Positions 11,515 through 23,998 of a stretch of DNA of 64,000 nt are shown piece by piece; the first letter of the stretch is position 1, and every line of letters starts with the position of its first letter. Below the pieces are notes generated by a model, which saw only the letters and a program-made list of their open reading frames with translations, did no database searches and was not told where the DNA came from. The stretch is taken from positions 1,736,001 to 1,800,000 of the forward strand of contig PZJY01000011.1 of assembly GCA_031472005.1 (NCBI GenBank), given 5' to 3'. Source of the stretch: Tetracladium setigerum (taxonomy: Eukaryota > Ascomycota > Leotiomycetes > Helotiales). Both the position numbers and the translations under genes were made by a program.

Positions 11515-11849
11515 GTTCTTGAACACGTTCTCGCTTTCCGATACAGCAGACTCTATTATCTAGTGTTTATAATAGATTGCCGTCACACAAATATAATCGC
11601 TACTAGTACGACTGTTTGCCAGTATCACTTTCTTATTGATAGATTGTTGCACACAAAAGAATTTAATTTCGATATGTACAAGAATCCAAGGTCAACATAT
11701 AGTAAACCTTCGGCCACTCCACAAAGACCACCAGCCGTTCCTACACTCCACGGTCTCTCCACCCTCCATCTATCACTACATACGAACCTCCCCCCCCTTC
11801 TCCCTGCCCCTCCGTCTACTCCACTGACAGCATTGTATAAAGTCCCCGC

Positions 11850-13456
11850 TTACGGCACGCACTGGCTATACCAAATGCCATTAGCAACACATGTACCTTG
11901 GGCACAAGTGGTAGGTCCAGTCCATCCTTGGCCACCACATTGTCCATAAAGCGGAGAACCAGTTCCAGTACCGGCTGAAGTTGTGGTGGTTCGGGCGGTA
12001 GTGGTAGAGGTGACGAGAGTTGTGGTCGTTCTGACTGCTGTTGTCGTTGCACCCGCGGTGGTTGTTCGACTTTGTGTTGTTGCTGCACTGGTGGTTGGTT
12101 GAGTGCCGCCGCAGACGTAAGGTCGCTATTTTTTGAGGGGGGTTGGTTAGCTAGATGATCCAATCTAATTTGATGAAAAGACGGAGAGGGGGGGGGGCAA
12201 GGAAAGGTAAAGTATTTAGGGGAGGGAGACGGAGAGAAAAGGGATTGTTCTTACTGGACCTGGGATTGTGTAGGATGTCAGAGGAGGATAGTAGATGTTG
12301 AGGAGAACTCCGGGATCGGATGGCTGTGTTGAGTTAGATGCTGCTTCCGACTTATTTCGTCTTCTTTAGGGGATAACATACGCTGTAGGCGCCTGGCAAG
12401 GAAACAGTTGCAGGATTTGCGGTTCCAGTACCTCCCGACACGTTAATTTGTGCGCATTCCATCTAAGATTCTGTTAGGTCTGGTTTCCTTTGTATCTGAG
12501 TATCAAGGCAACCTACATAGAATTGGGCTCCGGCAGTGCTGCTAGCTGCGTTGTGTTAGCTGTAGAACATGCACACTCATGATAAAGGAAGGATGTACAT
12601 ACCACCATGAAGTGCAATGAGCTCAGCACGGAGAAGATACTGTCCATTAGGAATGCAAGCTGGGATTCTAATGTTCTGAGTACCGTTCGCGGTAATCTAA
12701 AAAGAATCACCAGTTAGCTCGCAGACCCGAATGATGTCAAAGTCAGTCGGGAGATAAATACCAGATCATCGACAGCCCAAATGTTCGCTGTTGAAGGATT
12801 AGCATATATACCATTCTCTGTGGTAAACAATGCTTACTGGTGGGGTTCCAACCGGCTTCCTCAATCTTGAACCATCCGCCTCCAATTCCTGTGTCGGTCA
12901 AGGCGTTGTCGACTTTCTTCAAATATGCCATAACTGGGCCCTTTCAGAAGTCAGATATGGATTGTAATCTACATCAAACGTGCATACCTTGTGGCTGGCA
13001 TCAATAACCACTGTAGATAATGTCAGCCATGATAACCAAAGGGAAGTGTAATCTGGATTCGCTTACATGCATCAGAGTGTCTCCACTTGGCCTGGACGGT
13101 CTGGCCAGCAACCACATTGATTATCTGGTTTGATGGAGTCGTAGGATTTGGTCCTCCATTGCAAGCAATGTCGTTAGAAAGGACATCATTGATAGGCTTG
13201 TCTCACGAGTCAGCAAATCCAATAGCAGAAACGGAGGGAAGAGCACAGCAACATACACCGTTGTATTGTGGCTTTCGAATTCCAACACCAATGCCTGTCA
13301 GATGTCAGATGCGAGCTCCGAATATCTTGAGTTGTTCAGGAGAGAGCGAGAGAGAGTTGACTCACCATACTCAACACCACCAGCAACAATCTGTTGGAAG
13401 ATGGAGTGTCCAGAGGCCACAGCCGTCAAGGCCGACAAGGCAAATGCGTACTTCAT
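11850..13456 (-). CDS. AA9 lytic polysaccharide monooxygenase with C-terminal CBM1
   Basis: Eleven exons (high to low): 13456-13366, 13294-13257, 13196-13067, 13010-12988, 12940-12838, 12787-12762, 12696-12603, 12545-12517, 12462-12382, 12323-12255 and 12125-11850, giving 319 residues. All junctions are GT...AG and keep frame. A 16-residue signal peptide is followed directly by His17 (mature N-terminus HSIFQQ), as required for the copper histidine brace. The second brace His is in DASHKGPVMAYL and the axial Tyr in AQFYMECAQI. After the catalytic domain come a Thr/Ser-rich linker and a CBM1 (YGQCGGQGWTGPTTC to YSQC). It should oxidatively cleave cellulose or related glucans outside the cell. 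No frame breaks are seen. Confidence 0.95.
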
Positions 13457-13555
13457 ATTGATTGGATGCCTGTGAACTGATCAAGGAGAGTGACTAGATG
13501 GAGCAAAGATCGATCAAACACTGCGGGATGACGAAAGGAAGGAACATTCCCTCAG

Positions 13556-13563
13556 TTTATATA
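13556..13563 (-). promoter_or_regulatory. TATA box of the AA9 gene
   Basis: On the minus strand the sequence reads TATATAAA about 100 bases before the AA9 ATG. Further upstream, GCGGGG (14153-14158) fits the CreA consensus SYGGRG, which would agree with carbon-catabolite control of a cellulolytic gene. A single match to so short a motif is weak evidence. Confidence 0.5.
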
Positions 13564-15029
13564 TCTACACTTCCATCAAGCCAAGAGCAGGATTTTAATA
13601 CCAAGACGGAGTTCATCTGTCCCTATTCGCTTTTGGGCATTCCCTTTCGCCCATCCCGCTACCCGTGGAACAACTCTTGGGCATATAATAAAACATATAG
13701 TAACACCGCCAACCATGAAAAAGACTAAATAATGAGACAACGTAGGGAATAAACAATAAAAGCACAGCGCAATCCCGCTCTACCGGGCTGAATGACCAAC
13801 GAAATTGGCCTTGTCGAAACAGTCGCAATATGTTGGTAATCTATTTCGCACCATGTGGTCTACCTGAATAATTAATTTCTCGGTGATCTTGCGCCGGTTA
13901 CCGACAAGCGAGGAGGGCTTCTCAACGACAATAACCTCATTTTCACGACGCCACGAGGGCTTTGTAGAGTAGAGGTAAGGTTGTGCATGGGGTTTTGTGC
14001 TTTTGGGGTTGTATTCTTCCAGGATGGATTTTCTTTGAACGTGGTCGTCCACCCTTTTCTTTCATCAGCCCAATGATCGCGCCAATCTTGTTCCCCAGAT
14101 CACTCGGTTCGCCAGATCACTCGGTTCCCTTTTTTTGTGAAGAGTGGTTTTTGCGGGGTACATTGGCGAGGAATTGCCAGTGTGCCACGCGGGATTATAT
14201 CCCGTCTGTTAAGGTGGTACTATATGAATGGTGGGGTCGCAGATTACTTGTAGGCTAAATTCCCCAGATCTCAACACACAAGCGAATCAGCAAAGTCATG
14301 CAATATTGGGCGGAGAGAAGAAAAAAGAGTGTCAATAATGGGAGGTCGTATGATGCATATATCCACCGTCCACTCTCAAAGCAAAGCAAACACTGTTTAC
14401 TTCGATATCAATCCAAAGGGGGCTCAAGCAATTGCTCTGGCTTGGTCATTTGGCCGAGGAATGATCCAGACACTTCAACCAATTAATTGGCTTGGAGACT
14501 CCTACTTTTTCAATTGAAATCTCCCGAGTACTATACTCAGCCACTAATCTCAATTCTTGTTGAATAACGAGGTTGTTCATCCACTCCACAGCCCAGAAGT
14601 ATCATGGGAGGTTCGGGAATTCCCTGATGCGCTGGCAGTTGAGGATGTTCCCATATTTACTTGTGTTTAAGATCTAGAAAAACATGTCTTCTGTATAAAT
14701 TAACTGAACCGGTACCTATCTCACAATCGCAAACTAGCGAATAAGGCTGTGCAGAAAAGAAGGAAAACCGGGTAATGTCCGGTGTATTGAGATCGCTAAC
14801 TTGGAATAGATCTGACTCTGCGTTATTCATACAAAGATTTGATAACTGAAACAGGCTTGCAACAAACGTAAGATGTGAGTATGTTGCTAGAGGGAGAGAC
14901 AAAGAGAGGGATCTGTCGTCGCTATTTCATGTGGTTTGGCGCTCCTCCATGTTGATAGGAATTCGAGACAGGTTGGAAGAGGGGCTCCGCGAAACTTCTC
15001 CTTTTCCTTCTCTTCTTCTTCTCAAAGAT
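13564..15029. other. AA9 upstream region and intergenic DNA
   Basis: No supportable gene is present. The stretch holds a short tandem duplication at about 14094-14127, where CCAGATCACTCGGTTC occurs twice with one base between. A 90-codon minus-strand frame around 13780-14052 begins only with GTG and shows no motif. Confidence 0.5.
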
Positions 15030-16195
15030 TTACTTCTCATCCTTCTTAAAGTCCTCGCGATACTCATCACCCTCCAACAACCCATCAACTTCCTCATCCG
15101 CAACCCAATCATCCACCTCCTGAATCCTCGACTTATACATCCTCACCAAACTCATCACACCCCTCCACACAGCACTCACAAGCATCAACACCATCGCACA
15201 ACCCCAAACCACCAACCCCACCACCGCCGGCCCAACCCTACGATCCCCACCAACCCAGCCCACCTCGCCACCAAAAACCGCCTCATCGACCCTTTCCTCC
15301 CATACTGATCGAAGTTCTGTCGAAAAACGTAATGGTAAAATGGATAGACATAAATATCATCACAGAGCCAAGACGAAATATGACATGGTTCTAGTTCTTC
15401 GGGAGATTTGTAGGTCGTTTTGCCTGGGGCTAGGACGTTTGATGAGCGTTCGGTGAGGGAAACTTCTCTGATTCGGAGGGGATGGTAGAGAAAGGTGTGT
15501 TAAGTGGATGATCGGAGAGATCTTCCATGAAGACCCAGATTATGTACTGGGATGCTGAAGGGAGTGCGATGTTGTAGCCGGGGTGGTGGGGCATGCCGGC
15601 GCGGAGGATGTCGAGACTGAGACCTGGGTTGTATTTTCGGTTGTAGTCTGCGGTGCTTCTGGTGTAGTCGGGGGTTGAGAGATGGTAGTCTAATTCCATT
15701 ATGGAGGCTACTTCGGTGATGTTTGAGTTGGTGGAGCCGCCAGGGGTTGCGATAGTTTGTTGGGCGCGGATGGACGCTGGGACGTACATCTGGGTGCGGG
15801 GCAGGATGGGCTCGTCATTTAGGAGGAGAGTGAGGTTGTCTGGAGTGAGTGTGAAGTTGAAAATGAAGGCGCCGGGATGCTTCGTTGCGAACTCGTCACG
15901 TTGGTTCCCTTTCACGGCATTTTGGATTAGTATATTGCCTTTATTGAATGGTGAGAAGAACCGGGAGGATAAGAGAATTAGAGGTGCTGAAAAACTTTAG
16001 AAGAGACGTACAGAAGGTTAGATCAGGCGTCGCGAGATGGACGAGTACACTTCGCTCTGGTTCGAGCCATTTTATACCCCTCAATCCTTCGATGAGATTG
16101 AGATCTGGGGTTTTGCTAGTGTCTTCTACAACGGCGTAGACGCGAGAGGCGAGCAGGCCGAGATTGATCAGGAGAGCGTGAGTGAAAGTCCCCAT
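15030..16195 (-). CDS. Uncharacterised type-I membrane protein, reading frame broken twice
   Basis: Exon 1 is 16195-16012; a 73-bp intron (GTACGT...AAAG) leads to an exon from 15938 to the stop at 15030. The start encodes a signal peptide (MGTFTHALLINLGLLASRVYA). A luminal/extracellular domain with several N-glycosylation sequons follows, then one membrane span (about GPAVVGLVVWGCAMVLMLVS) and an acidic cytosolic tail ending DEYREDFKKDEK. Two +1 corrections are needed. One lies between 15433 and 15499. The other lies between about 15185 and 15356, best at the A5 tract 15323-15327, where an added base fuses PFYHYVF to STELRSVW. With both, the length would be about 364 residues. The family is not recognised. 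The breaks may be assembly errors (see findings) or a pseudogene. Confidence 0.55.
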
Positions 16196-17654
16196 GGCGA
16201 AGAGAAGAATGTTTGAATAGATTTAGGTACTTGCTGCGAACTAATCGTCGTCAGTCAATCTTCTTGTTCCAATATCAAGGTTGAAGTATACAAAGTCAGG
16301 TGACCGGCGGATAAATTCAAGCGGCACGGAATGCATCCATACGAGGTAGTATACTATTTATAGGTTCAGGTTAGATTAGACATACGTACCCTCTCTACCA
16401 AGTTAGGAAGTAGATTGCTTCTGTTCGAAATACTATTGGACAATACTGCAGTGTACCAGTACTCCGTATATAATAACAGGATTTGGTTGGTCTGAAGACA
16501 ATGATGTCGACAGAGAAGAGATAAGATCCTCGCTAGAACAACAAATCGCGTAGTCACATGACTATAAAGCTAGACCTTTACTTCGACCAGTGGGAGCTCC
16601 GAGTCTAGGAAATATATTCCTAATTGGCTAGGGCTGCTGTTGTTATGATGGTTGACTTTGTGATGCTCATTGTTGAATGATATCGCATTTTCATCGATTC
16701 ATTTTGAGCTGGGAGCACTGTTCCTGTCGTCTTCATCTTCTTCTTCTTCTTGTTGCCCGACCGCCAATCCAAATGGCACATTCAAGTCCAATAATCCCAA
16801 TGAAAGCGCCGTCTTTAAATACCAAAGTTATACATCAAATCACTTAGACTTTAAACGATACTTTTCTTTGCCATTACCTCAACTCCTCAAGAGAGTTTGT
16901 CGAAATTGAAACTTTGAAAATAACAGGTCGTAAAGTTAACAAACTATAAGGAAGTTAGATGATAATCTGACTACCCTCAAACATTGATGATGATCGGATA
17001 ATGGTCTTGTGGTCTACAGTACCTCCGAAAGTGTGTGTGCTATATGTTGTTGAAGGTTAGTTCTTCCATGTGATGTTTGATGTTCAGATTCCGCTGTCTA
17101 AATCATTCGCTGATGGGCCTTCTAGAAGATCTAGAGTTTGAGCCGTTGTCAATGTCAATGTTGTCTGCCATCCACTAAAATAGATCACTGATCGGCTAAA
17201 GTGTGGGGTACTCTCTCGGCTAAAGGACGGCAGTGATACGCAAAAAAAAAGGGGTTTTGGGCGGTCAACAACGCCAAAAAGTGACACTCTCACGCTCTCA
17301 CTCCTGCATGAACTCTGCATGATTTGACCACAATTCGAGCACGACAGAAGGACGAGAACACAACACAAAACAACTCCTGCCTTTCTCCTGCAGCAGGCAT
17401 CTATCCAATTACTCTTTACGCTAAAATCCACTGCAATTTCCCTTTGGTCAAAACTCGAAGTTCGCCCTCGTTCAGATCAAGTTCATCTTTTGTTTACATC
17501 CGCGTTTCTCGCATGTCAATAAATAAATAATACTGGCACTCCACGTCAAAACAATACCGAACCAAACATTCCACCCTCGAACCGCCTGCTCCGAATGCAC
17601 CACACGCAACTCGATATCACAGCCTTTTCCTAAGAAAGGGAAAAGGACAGCAAG
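16196..17654. promoter_or_regulatory. Divergent intergenic region, no gene seen
   Basis: This 1.46-kb spacer separates the membrane-protein start (minus) from the nuclear-protein start (plus). It contains (TTC)n-rich patches near 16730-16750 and an A9 tract near 17242, and no defensible ORF. Both genes' promoters must lie here. Confidence 0.45.
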
Positions 17655-20397
17655 ATGTTCTCCTCTGCAAAGGTTCGTTCATTTCAAAATATATTATATT
17701 ATTATTGCAGCACATCGACTTGTCACATGCACTGTCCCGATCTCCTGCAGGAAACTTTGTTGGCCGACGCCGCTAACATTTCAACCACAGCGTGCTCGAG
17801 ATCGCTCGAGATCAAGTCAACGATCCTCGCTCGATATACATTCCGAACGAAACTCGCAGATCCCCGAACCTTCGAATTCGGGCACCGCAGGCACAAAGCG
17901 TCTCTTCAGCAACCGACAATCAAAACTCTCATACAACTCCGACCATGGCGAAAACGAAGAAGCCGATGCTGCAGCAGCAACACATTCTGAGAAACGTCAA
18001 AGATCTGGTGCCTGGCCACTTCCTGCTTCAAGTCCAATCGAATCCTCACGAGGTCCCCCGAGAGGCCGAAAGACGCCCAATTCACCTACGTCTCGTCGAT
18101 CTGGAGAGCAGAACCGTCCTTCGAAGTTTGTGGAGGGCAGTATGAACGATCGAGTTAGTCAGAAGCCACCGGTACCATATTTGGGCACAGATGAGGATCT
18201 ATTGGAGGAATACCAGACTGAACAAGAGGCATACAAGAATAGAGGAGGAAAGCCACGGCCGACTTCCTGCGTACCATCTACCACTGGGCAGTCAGATGTA
18301 TCTCGACACTCGAGCATCTTCCGCTTTGGCAAGTCGATTGCTGCTTCGTTCAATCCAAGTAATTGGAAGCTATTCAAATCACAACCCGAGCCGGAGGAGG
18401 TGGAAACGCCACAACAGCGGATCCTACGAGAACGACAGGCAAAGGCAGAGAAAATCTATGCCGAGCTGAAACAAAGTGGCCATTTCCCCAACGGGCAAAT
18501 ACAGAGTTTTGAAGCGTTTGGCGCCACAAGTTCTGCTCATAAGCATGATTCTGGTGTTGAATTTGCTGAGAGCAATCCAAGAACCAGTGTTGAGTCGAGC
18601 GTGGGTACGGAGGAGAAGCGAAAAGGTCGCGTCTTTTTGGATGCGCCTAACCTTTCTCACAGTCGCCGTGCGGAGACTCCTAGCTCGGTCGCGGCATCGA
18701 CAACATATTCCAGTACCTCATCTCCAAGCAAGACTTTTTCTCACTTTAAGAAGAGTTCTTTGAGCAATATCAAGAAGAGGTTTACGAGTGATGGTGGTTC
18801 GGTTGCGGATTACAGCGGTGATCATCATCAAGCACGCAAAGTGTCTTCGCGTAGGGACTTGCAGAAGCAACAGAAATTGTCTAAGAGAGTTAGCGACCTG
18901 GAAGGCAAACTCGAGGCAGCACGACGTCAATTGAATGAAGCACTAGCCGAACCATTACCAACTCCAGGACAACAACGATATTCAAAACCAAAGTTTGTAC
19001 CTGGTGTTATGCCATCTCTGCTATCTGAGCGACTTTTGTCTGGTTATCTTCCTCCTGGTGACCAGCTCACGGACGATGATGAGGTTGGAAAGGCGGTGGA
19101 ATACCCTCTGCCAGAGAGAATAGATGTCGAGGAAAGCCGAGGACGATCTGAAAGTGCTGGACCAGAATCGAAGACCAATCATTGGGCTCAATACTCCTCA
19201 GTACATGGAAAGCGAACTGCATCTTCTAGTGTGCCCGTTAAAAGCATCATCAAGAAGAAACCAATTGATGCTTATGATGACGACGAAGATTTTGAAGAAG
19301 CCATGATTAAAGCCAGCCAAATCTCTAAAGATATCTCTTCGGCCCACGTCAACGAGAGTACCACCGCTGGAAAGAACGATGATATCGAAGCAGATGAAAC
19401 CACACCTTCACCTACCAAGGCACAAAACCAAGCCACGCCCCGTCCTCGCCAACCGACTGTAAACTCCTCCGCCAAGAAACGCAAGAGCTTAGAACTTGAC
19501 GACGCCTACAAATCCACTGTTTCCAGCACAAGCGACTCGGAGTTCGATCCTAAGTCCAAAACCGCACCTCCTAGAAGGAAGGCTATTGGTGGTAGTGTTG
19601 CAGCTGTTCCCAAGAGGAAGAGTCCACCAAGACGTGCACCACCTCCTATTCCTGCCCCAACTTCCTCCCAACAACAACAACCACCACCATCCAAAGCACT
19701 CAAAACAAGCACTACCTCCTCTCCTTCAACATCTCACTCTGCACCTCCCCCATCAGTGAGACAAATCGGACGCAAAGCCATCAACGCCTCGTCTTCTTCT
19801 TCTTCTACTACTACTACTGCAACAAATTCCCGCCTCGCCAAATCAAAGCCGCCCGTCCAAGACAGAAGCAGAGGCAGACAATCCGTTTCCCCACCACCAT
19901 CATCCGCTTTCACAGGCATGGATAACATCAAGCCCGTTCTTCTCCACCATAATTACCCCGCCTTAGAACCATCTCAAACTGGAAGAAGTGAAAGTGAAAA
20001 CATGACCCAGAACCAGAACCAGAACCAGAATCAAAATCCCTACCCATCAGTCCACGACTCCGCCATCCCTCCAATGCCCAAACTACCCAAAACAGTTAGA
20101 CTTCCAAATGGCGAAGTCGTGAATATCAGTGCCAGGAAACCTGTTGCGAAGAAGGGTGGGAGTGGAGCTTCTTCTGCTGCTGCTGCTACTACTTCGGGCA
20201 ATCGAGCGAGTAGTAGAGTTAGAACGAGAAATGGGCGGAAGGAGGATGATGTTGTTGGAGAAGGGGAAGTGGGGGTGGATGAGAAGCATGTGAAGAAGAA
20301 TGATAGGGTGACGAGGAAAGAGATCCCTCCACCGCAAAAGACGCTGCCAAATTCGGATACCAAATCGAGTTTTGAGTGGCCTTCTGATTGTTTCTGA
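17655..20397 (+). CDS. Large disordered, probably nuclear protein
   Basis: I read a six-codon first exon (17655-17672), an intron 17673-17790 with a CTAAC branch site, and one long exon 17791-20397, for 874 residues. The start of exon 2 is Arg/Ser-rich (RARDRSRSSQRSS). The protein is mostly low-complexity and basic/Ser/Pro-rich, with many possible bipartite nuclear signals, a short coiled coil (KRVSDLEGKLEAARRQLNEA), the segment PEEVETPQQRILRERQAKAE, an acidic patch (DDDEDFEEA), Gln and Ser/Thr runs, and an (NQ)n repeat. Similar fungal proteins have been labelled nuclear RNA-binding protein, but I see no RNA-binding domain. The donor GTTCGT is weak, so the first exon is less sure than the rest. 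Confidence 0.75.
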
Positions 20398-21744
20398 AGA
20401 GGTGAGAGGGAGGTGAGGGGGTTGGATTGATGATTTCTCTTGATGATTTGAATTGATGTATTGTACTTGTGTGTTGTACAGAGCGGAGACAGATCGAAGC
20501 ATGGGCGGCGTTATATTTTTATAGGCTTTTTTCTTCTTTAAATCGGGTGTATATTGGCGGGGTTGGGGAGGGGCGTACGGGTTGGTATATTTGGGAGTTC
20601 TCAGAATTTCGAAGCGAGCGAGCGAGTGAATTGGATTCCTGGATATTCATTCCTGCGAAGAAAAACGGGCTGGAGTTATACTTGCTTGACCTTGCCTCCT
20701 CGCTTTCTGGCCATCCATCTATCTTACAAAAAATCATGGGAAAGAAAGATGATGAATATAGATGATGGTGGGTCCATGCTGTGTACTACTTACTGTACCT
20801 GGGTATATGAAATACGAATATGAATATGAACTCATCATGCTAGATGAACCAACTACCTATAATATCTATTATGAATTTCATGAATGAAAGAATTGAGAAA
20901 TCAATAGAATTTTTTGTTTATTTAACGAGAGTGAGAAATGTTTTTACCTATCACCCTAATAATACCTATGATCTAACGTATGCATGCATGCAGCTTTTGG
21001 AGTAGTGAGATAGTAGGTGGATAGATAGCTCATTACTTACGAGTTTCAAGACATAATTGAGATAATATAGTTAGTGTAGTTGTAGTTGAAGAGGGACAAT
21101 CAAATGAATATGAATATGAATATGAAATAAAATCAAAAATTGGAAGATTAGATGATTGAATATAGGCGGTACCTAGGTAAGGAAGGTAGGGAGGGTTAAG
21201 TGCTGTACCACAATAGTCAAGTCTCCCTAGTATTTCACATAAGATTACATACGAGTAGAGGTAGGTAGGTAGATGATGGAATGCTATCATCCATATACCT
21301 TGCTATATCTATCTATCTACGTCCCTACATACCTACTTATTTATCTAACTATATGTTCCTTTTCATTTCCTTTTCAGTTCGTTTTTCTTGTTATTCGTTC
21401 TCGTATTAACGTACAGTACAAACTCGAGTAATAAGAAGCGAAGGTGCAATTTTCTCTTTGGGAAATCTTTATCTTTCATTTCACCTCGCTACCTATCTGC
21501 CTGTAGACTATAGGTACTTTGCTTTCCGTCCTCTCTACTGACCCACTCTCTTGAGATTTTACATAATGTATGCACTCTCAAGTGAGTAAGTTGGTTATAT
21601 AAATACACATCTCTTCAACCCCTTCACTCATTTCTGTCTCTCTTTATACTCATCCATCCTTCAATCCATCCATAAAAACCCGATTATCCGGCTCAAAGAC
21701 CCCTTCCAAACCCCTTCCACATTCTCCATTCATCTCATCCACAT
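20398..21744. other. Convergent 3' intergenic region, AT-rich, no gene
   Basis: The stretch lies between two gene ends facing each other. It holds AT-rich simple repeats, for example (GAATAT)n around 21105-21125 and GTAGGTAGGTAG around 21257-21271, and a GCATGCATGC palindrome near 20982. There are no credible ORFs. Confidence 0.5.
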
Positions 21745-23998
21745 CTACAACTTCGCCTGTGGCCTCTCCTCCTTCAAAGCTTGCTCATACATACTATCGA
21801 TTTGCGGACGGAATTTCTTTGCGGTTTGTGGACGTTTGAGCTTCAATCTAAATTGAATAAATAATATCAGTAAATAGATTTCTAACTTAGGAAAAAAGAA
21901 AAAAGGGGAGAAAAGAAAACAACTTACGTAGGAGTCAACAACTCATTATCAATAGTAAACGGCTCCACCTCCAAATGCACCGCCCTCACCTTCTCCCAGC
22001 TATTAAACTTATTCTTCTTCCCAATCTTATCCAACTCCTTCAACACAGCCTTCAACACACGGGGGTCCTTCGCCGCAGCCTTGATGGCCGGGATATCATC
22101 GGGCTTGACAGGTTTTCCCAAAATGCCACTTGCGAATGGCGCAAAGTTATTTGGATCGACACCGAAGATGGAAACGAGGAATGCTTGCGTGGAATCACCA
22201 TGCACGTAAGCTTGAGCGACGATACTCATGTTTGCGAGATATACGTTCTCCAGGCGTTCGGGGAGACGTATTCGCCCTGTGCGAGCTTGAGCACGTTCTT
22301 GACACGATCAATGATCTTGACGCGGCCGAGGGAATCGATTTCGGCGACGTCACCAGTGTGGAACCAGCCGTCTGCGTCAATGGCTTTGGCGGTCTCGGCT
22401 TCGTTCTTGAAGTATTCTTTGAAGAGAGCGGTACCACGGAGGAGTAGCTCACCGCGGGGATTTGGGGTGTCAGTGACGAGGTATTCCATGTCAGGCACAG
22501 ATTGGAGACAGGCTTCCATGGAGGGCATGACGGCGCCGCAGTTGCCGGTGCTGTAGTCGCCTTCAACTTGGCCGAGGGAGACGGCGTAGGTTTCGGTTAG
22601 ACCGTAGCCTTGGATGAAATCGTTGCCGAAAGCAGCGCGGAGGAATTGATGGAGGGAAGGGTCAATTGGGGCACTACCGGTGACCATTCCTCGCACGTTT
22701 TGCATGCCAAACGCGCTCTTTAGTTTTGGTGTCCAGACTCGGTCGTAGAAGGCGTGTTTGTTAGTTGCTTTCCCATTGGGGAGTTTCATGTTGGCTAGCT
22801 TGTTATTGATGATGTGTCTGCCCACAGCGCCCTTAACACCTGGTGCGTCAAGAGTTGCAGTGCGGATTGCAGAACCAAATCGGTTGTACAGTCTGGGGAC
22901 AGAGTTGAACATTGTGGGTTTGAGGACCTTCATATCGTCAACTAGGCCAAGAATGTCTCCTCGGAAATAACCGATTGCTGCTCCAGAAGACAAAGCGTTG
23001 TGCTCGGCCACTCTCTGGTAGATGTGCGCCAGAGGAAGATATGAGATGTATATGTCGTTTGGAGCTCCATCGCTGGTCACACGAGCAGTGGCTGTTCCTG
23101 CCACGGCGGTGGAGTGAAGAAGAACAACACCCTTTGGATTTCCTGTAGTTCCACTGGTGTAGTTGATTGTGATGATGTGCTCTGGTTGTGGAGGCCTCAT
23201 TGGGAGGTTTGAAGCTGCACCCAATGCCTCGACATCGTGGATGGAGTGAATGGCGATTCCTGCAGCTTGGGCAAGATCGTTCAGAATAGCAAGCTTACTG
23301 TAACCAGGCTTCTCTCCAGCATCAAGAGGATCCAGGCAGATGATGAGCTTCAATGTAGGTATGCGCGAAGCGAGCTTGAGGAGGGTTGGAATATGTGGTA
23401 AGGAGGTGATGACACATGTCAGGGAAGCGTGATTGATGATGTACTCGGTGGTATCTGGGCCAAGAGTGTCGTAAATCGAGACCGTGAAGAGAGATTGAGA
23501 CATACATCCCAAATCTAAAAATTGTCAGTCAAGCAACACAGTTTCGCTCCCAGTAAATAACCAACCAGAGATCTGCCACTCAGGTCTATTTTGACACCAC
23601 AATCCAACACCATATTGCACGCCAGTTACTCCCACGCTCTTGTGCAATTGAACGATACCCGCACCAAAGTTCTTTCTTCGCACCGCTAGCTCGCTGTATG
23701 ACATCCATTCGTAGTCCCCAAATGTCTTGGTAGCCGCATCCCAAGGTCTGCTGCCCAGACATCTCGCATTTGGGCGGTTCTTTACCGTGGTCTCAAAAGC
23801 ATCGTGTGCAGTGAGGCATTTTGGATCGAGGGTTTGAAGGAGTGGTCGATCGACAAATCTCCAATGTCTGTAGACTGCGGTGCGTCCCTCTTTCTCGCTG
23901 CCGGGGATAGGAAGGGAATATGGGGATCCTGGTGGAGGGGGAACTCGCAGTGCTTTCATTAAAGCATAGGGTTCTGTTGGGAAGGCTTGAGGAGCCAT
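21745..23998 (-). CDS. Long-chain acyl-CoA synthetase, peroxisomal type; one frame break
   Basis: Exons: 23998-23566, 23514-21928 and 21847-21745; about 707 residues once one base is restored. It activates fatty acids with ATP and CoA. Visible motifs are the AMP-binding P-loop YTSGTTGNPKG (about residues 263-273), GYGLTETYA (about 447-455) and the FACS motif starting DGWFHTGD (about 526-533) up to GEYVSP. At the four-G run 22260-22263 the frame slips: as written it reads SPNAWRTYISQT-stop, whereas one more C gives PERLENVYLAN and continues into MSIVAQAYVHGD and the C-terminal domain. The last residues are AKL, a PTS1-type peroxisomal signal, suggesting a role in beta-oxidation. The gene is convergent with the nuclear-protein gene. 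Confidence 0.9.

Noticed and set aside
13780..14052. Possible 90-residue minus-strand gene
   Set aside because: The frame begins with GTG only, and lies in the AA9 promoter region.
15185..15356. A very short intron explaining the second frame change in the membrane-protein gene
   Set aside because: The only GT...AG pair in place would give about 34 bp, below the usual fungal minimum; a lost base fits better.
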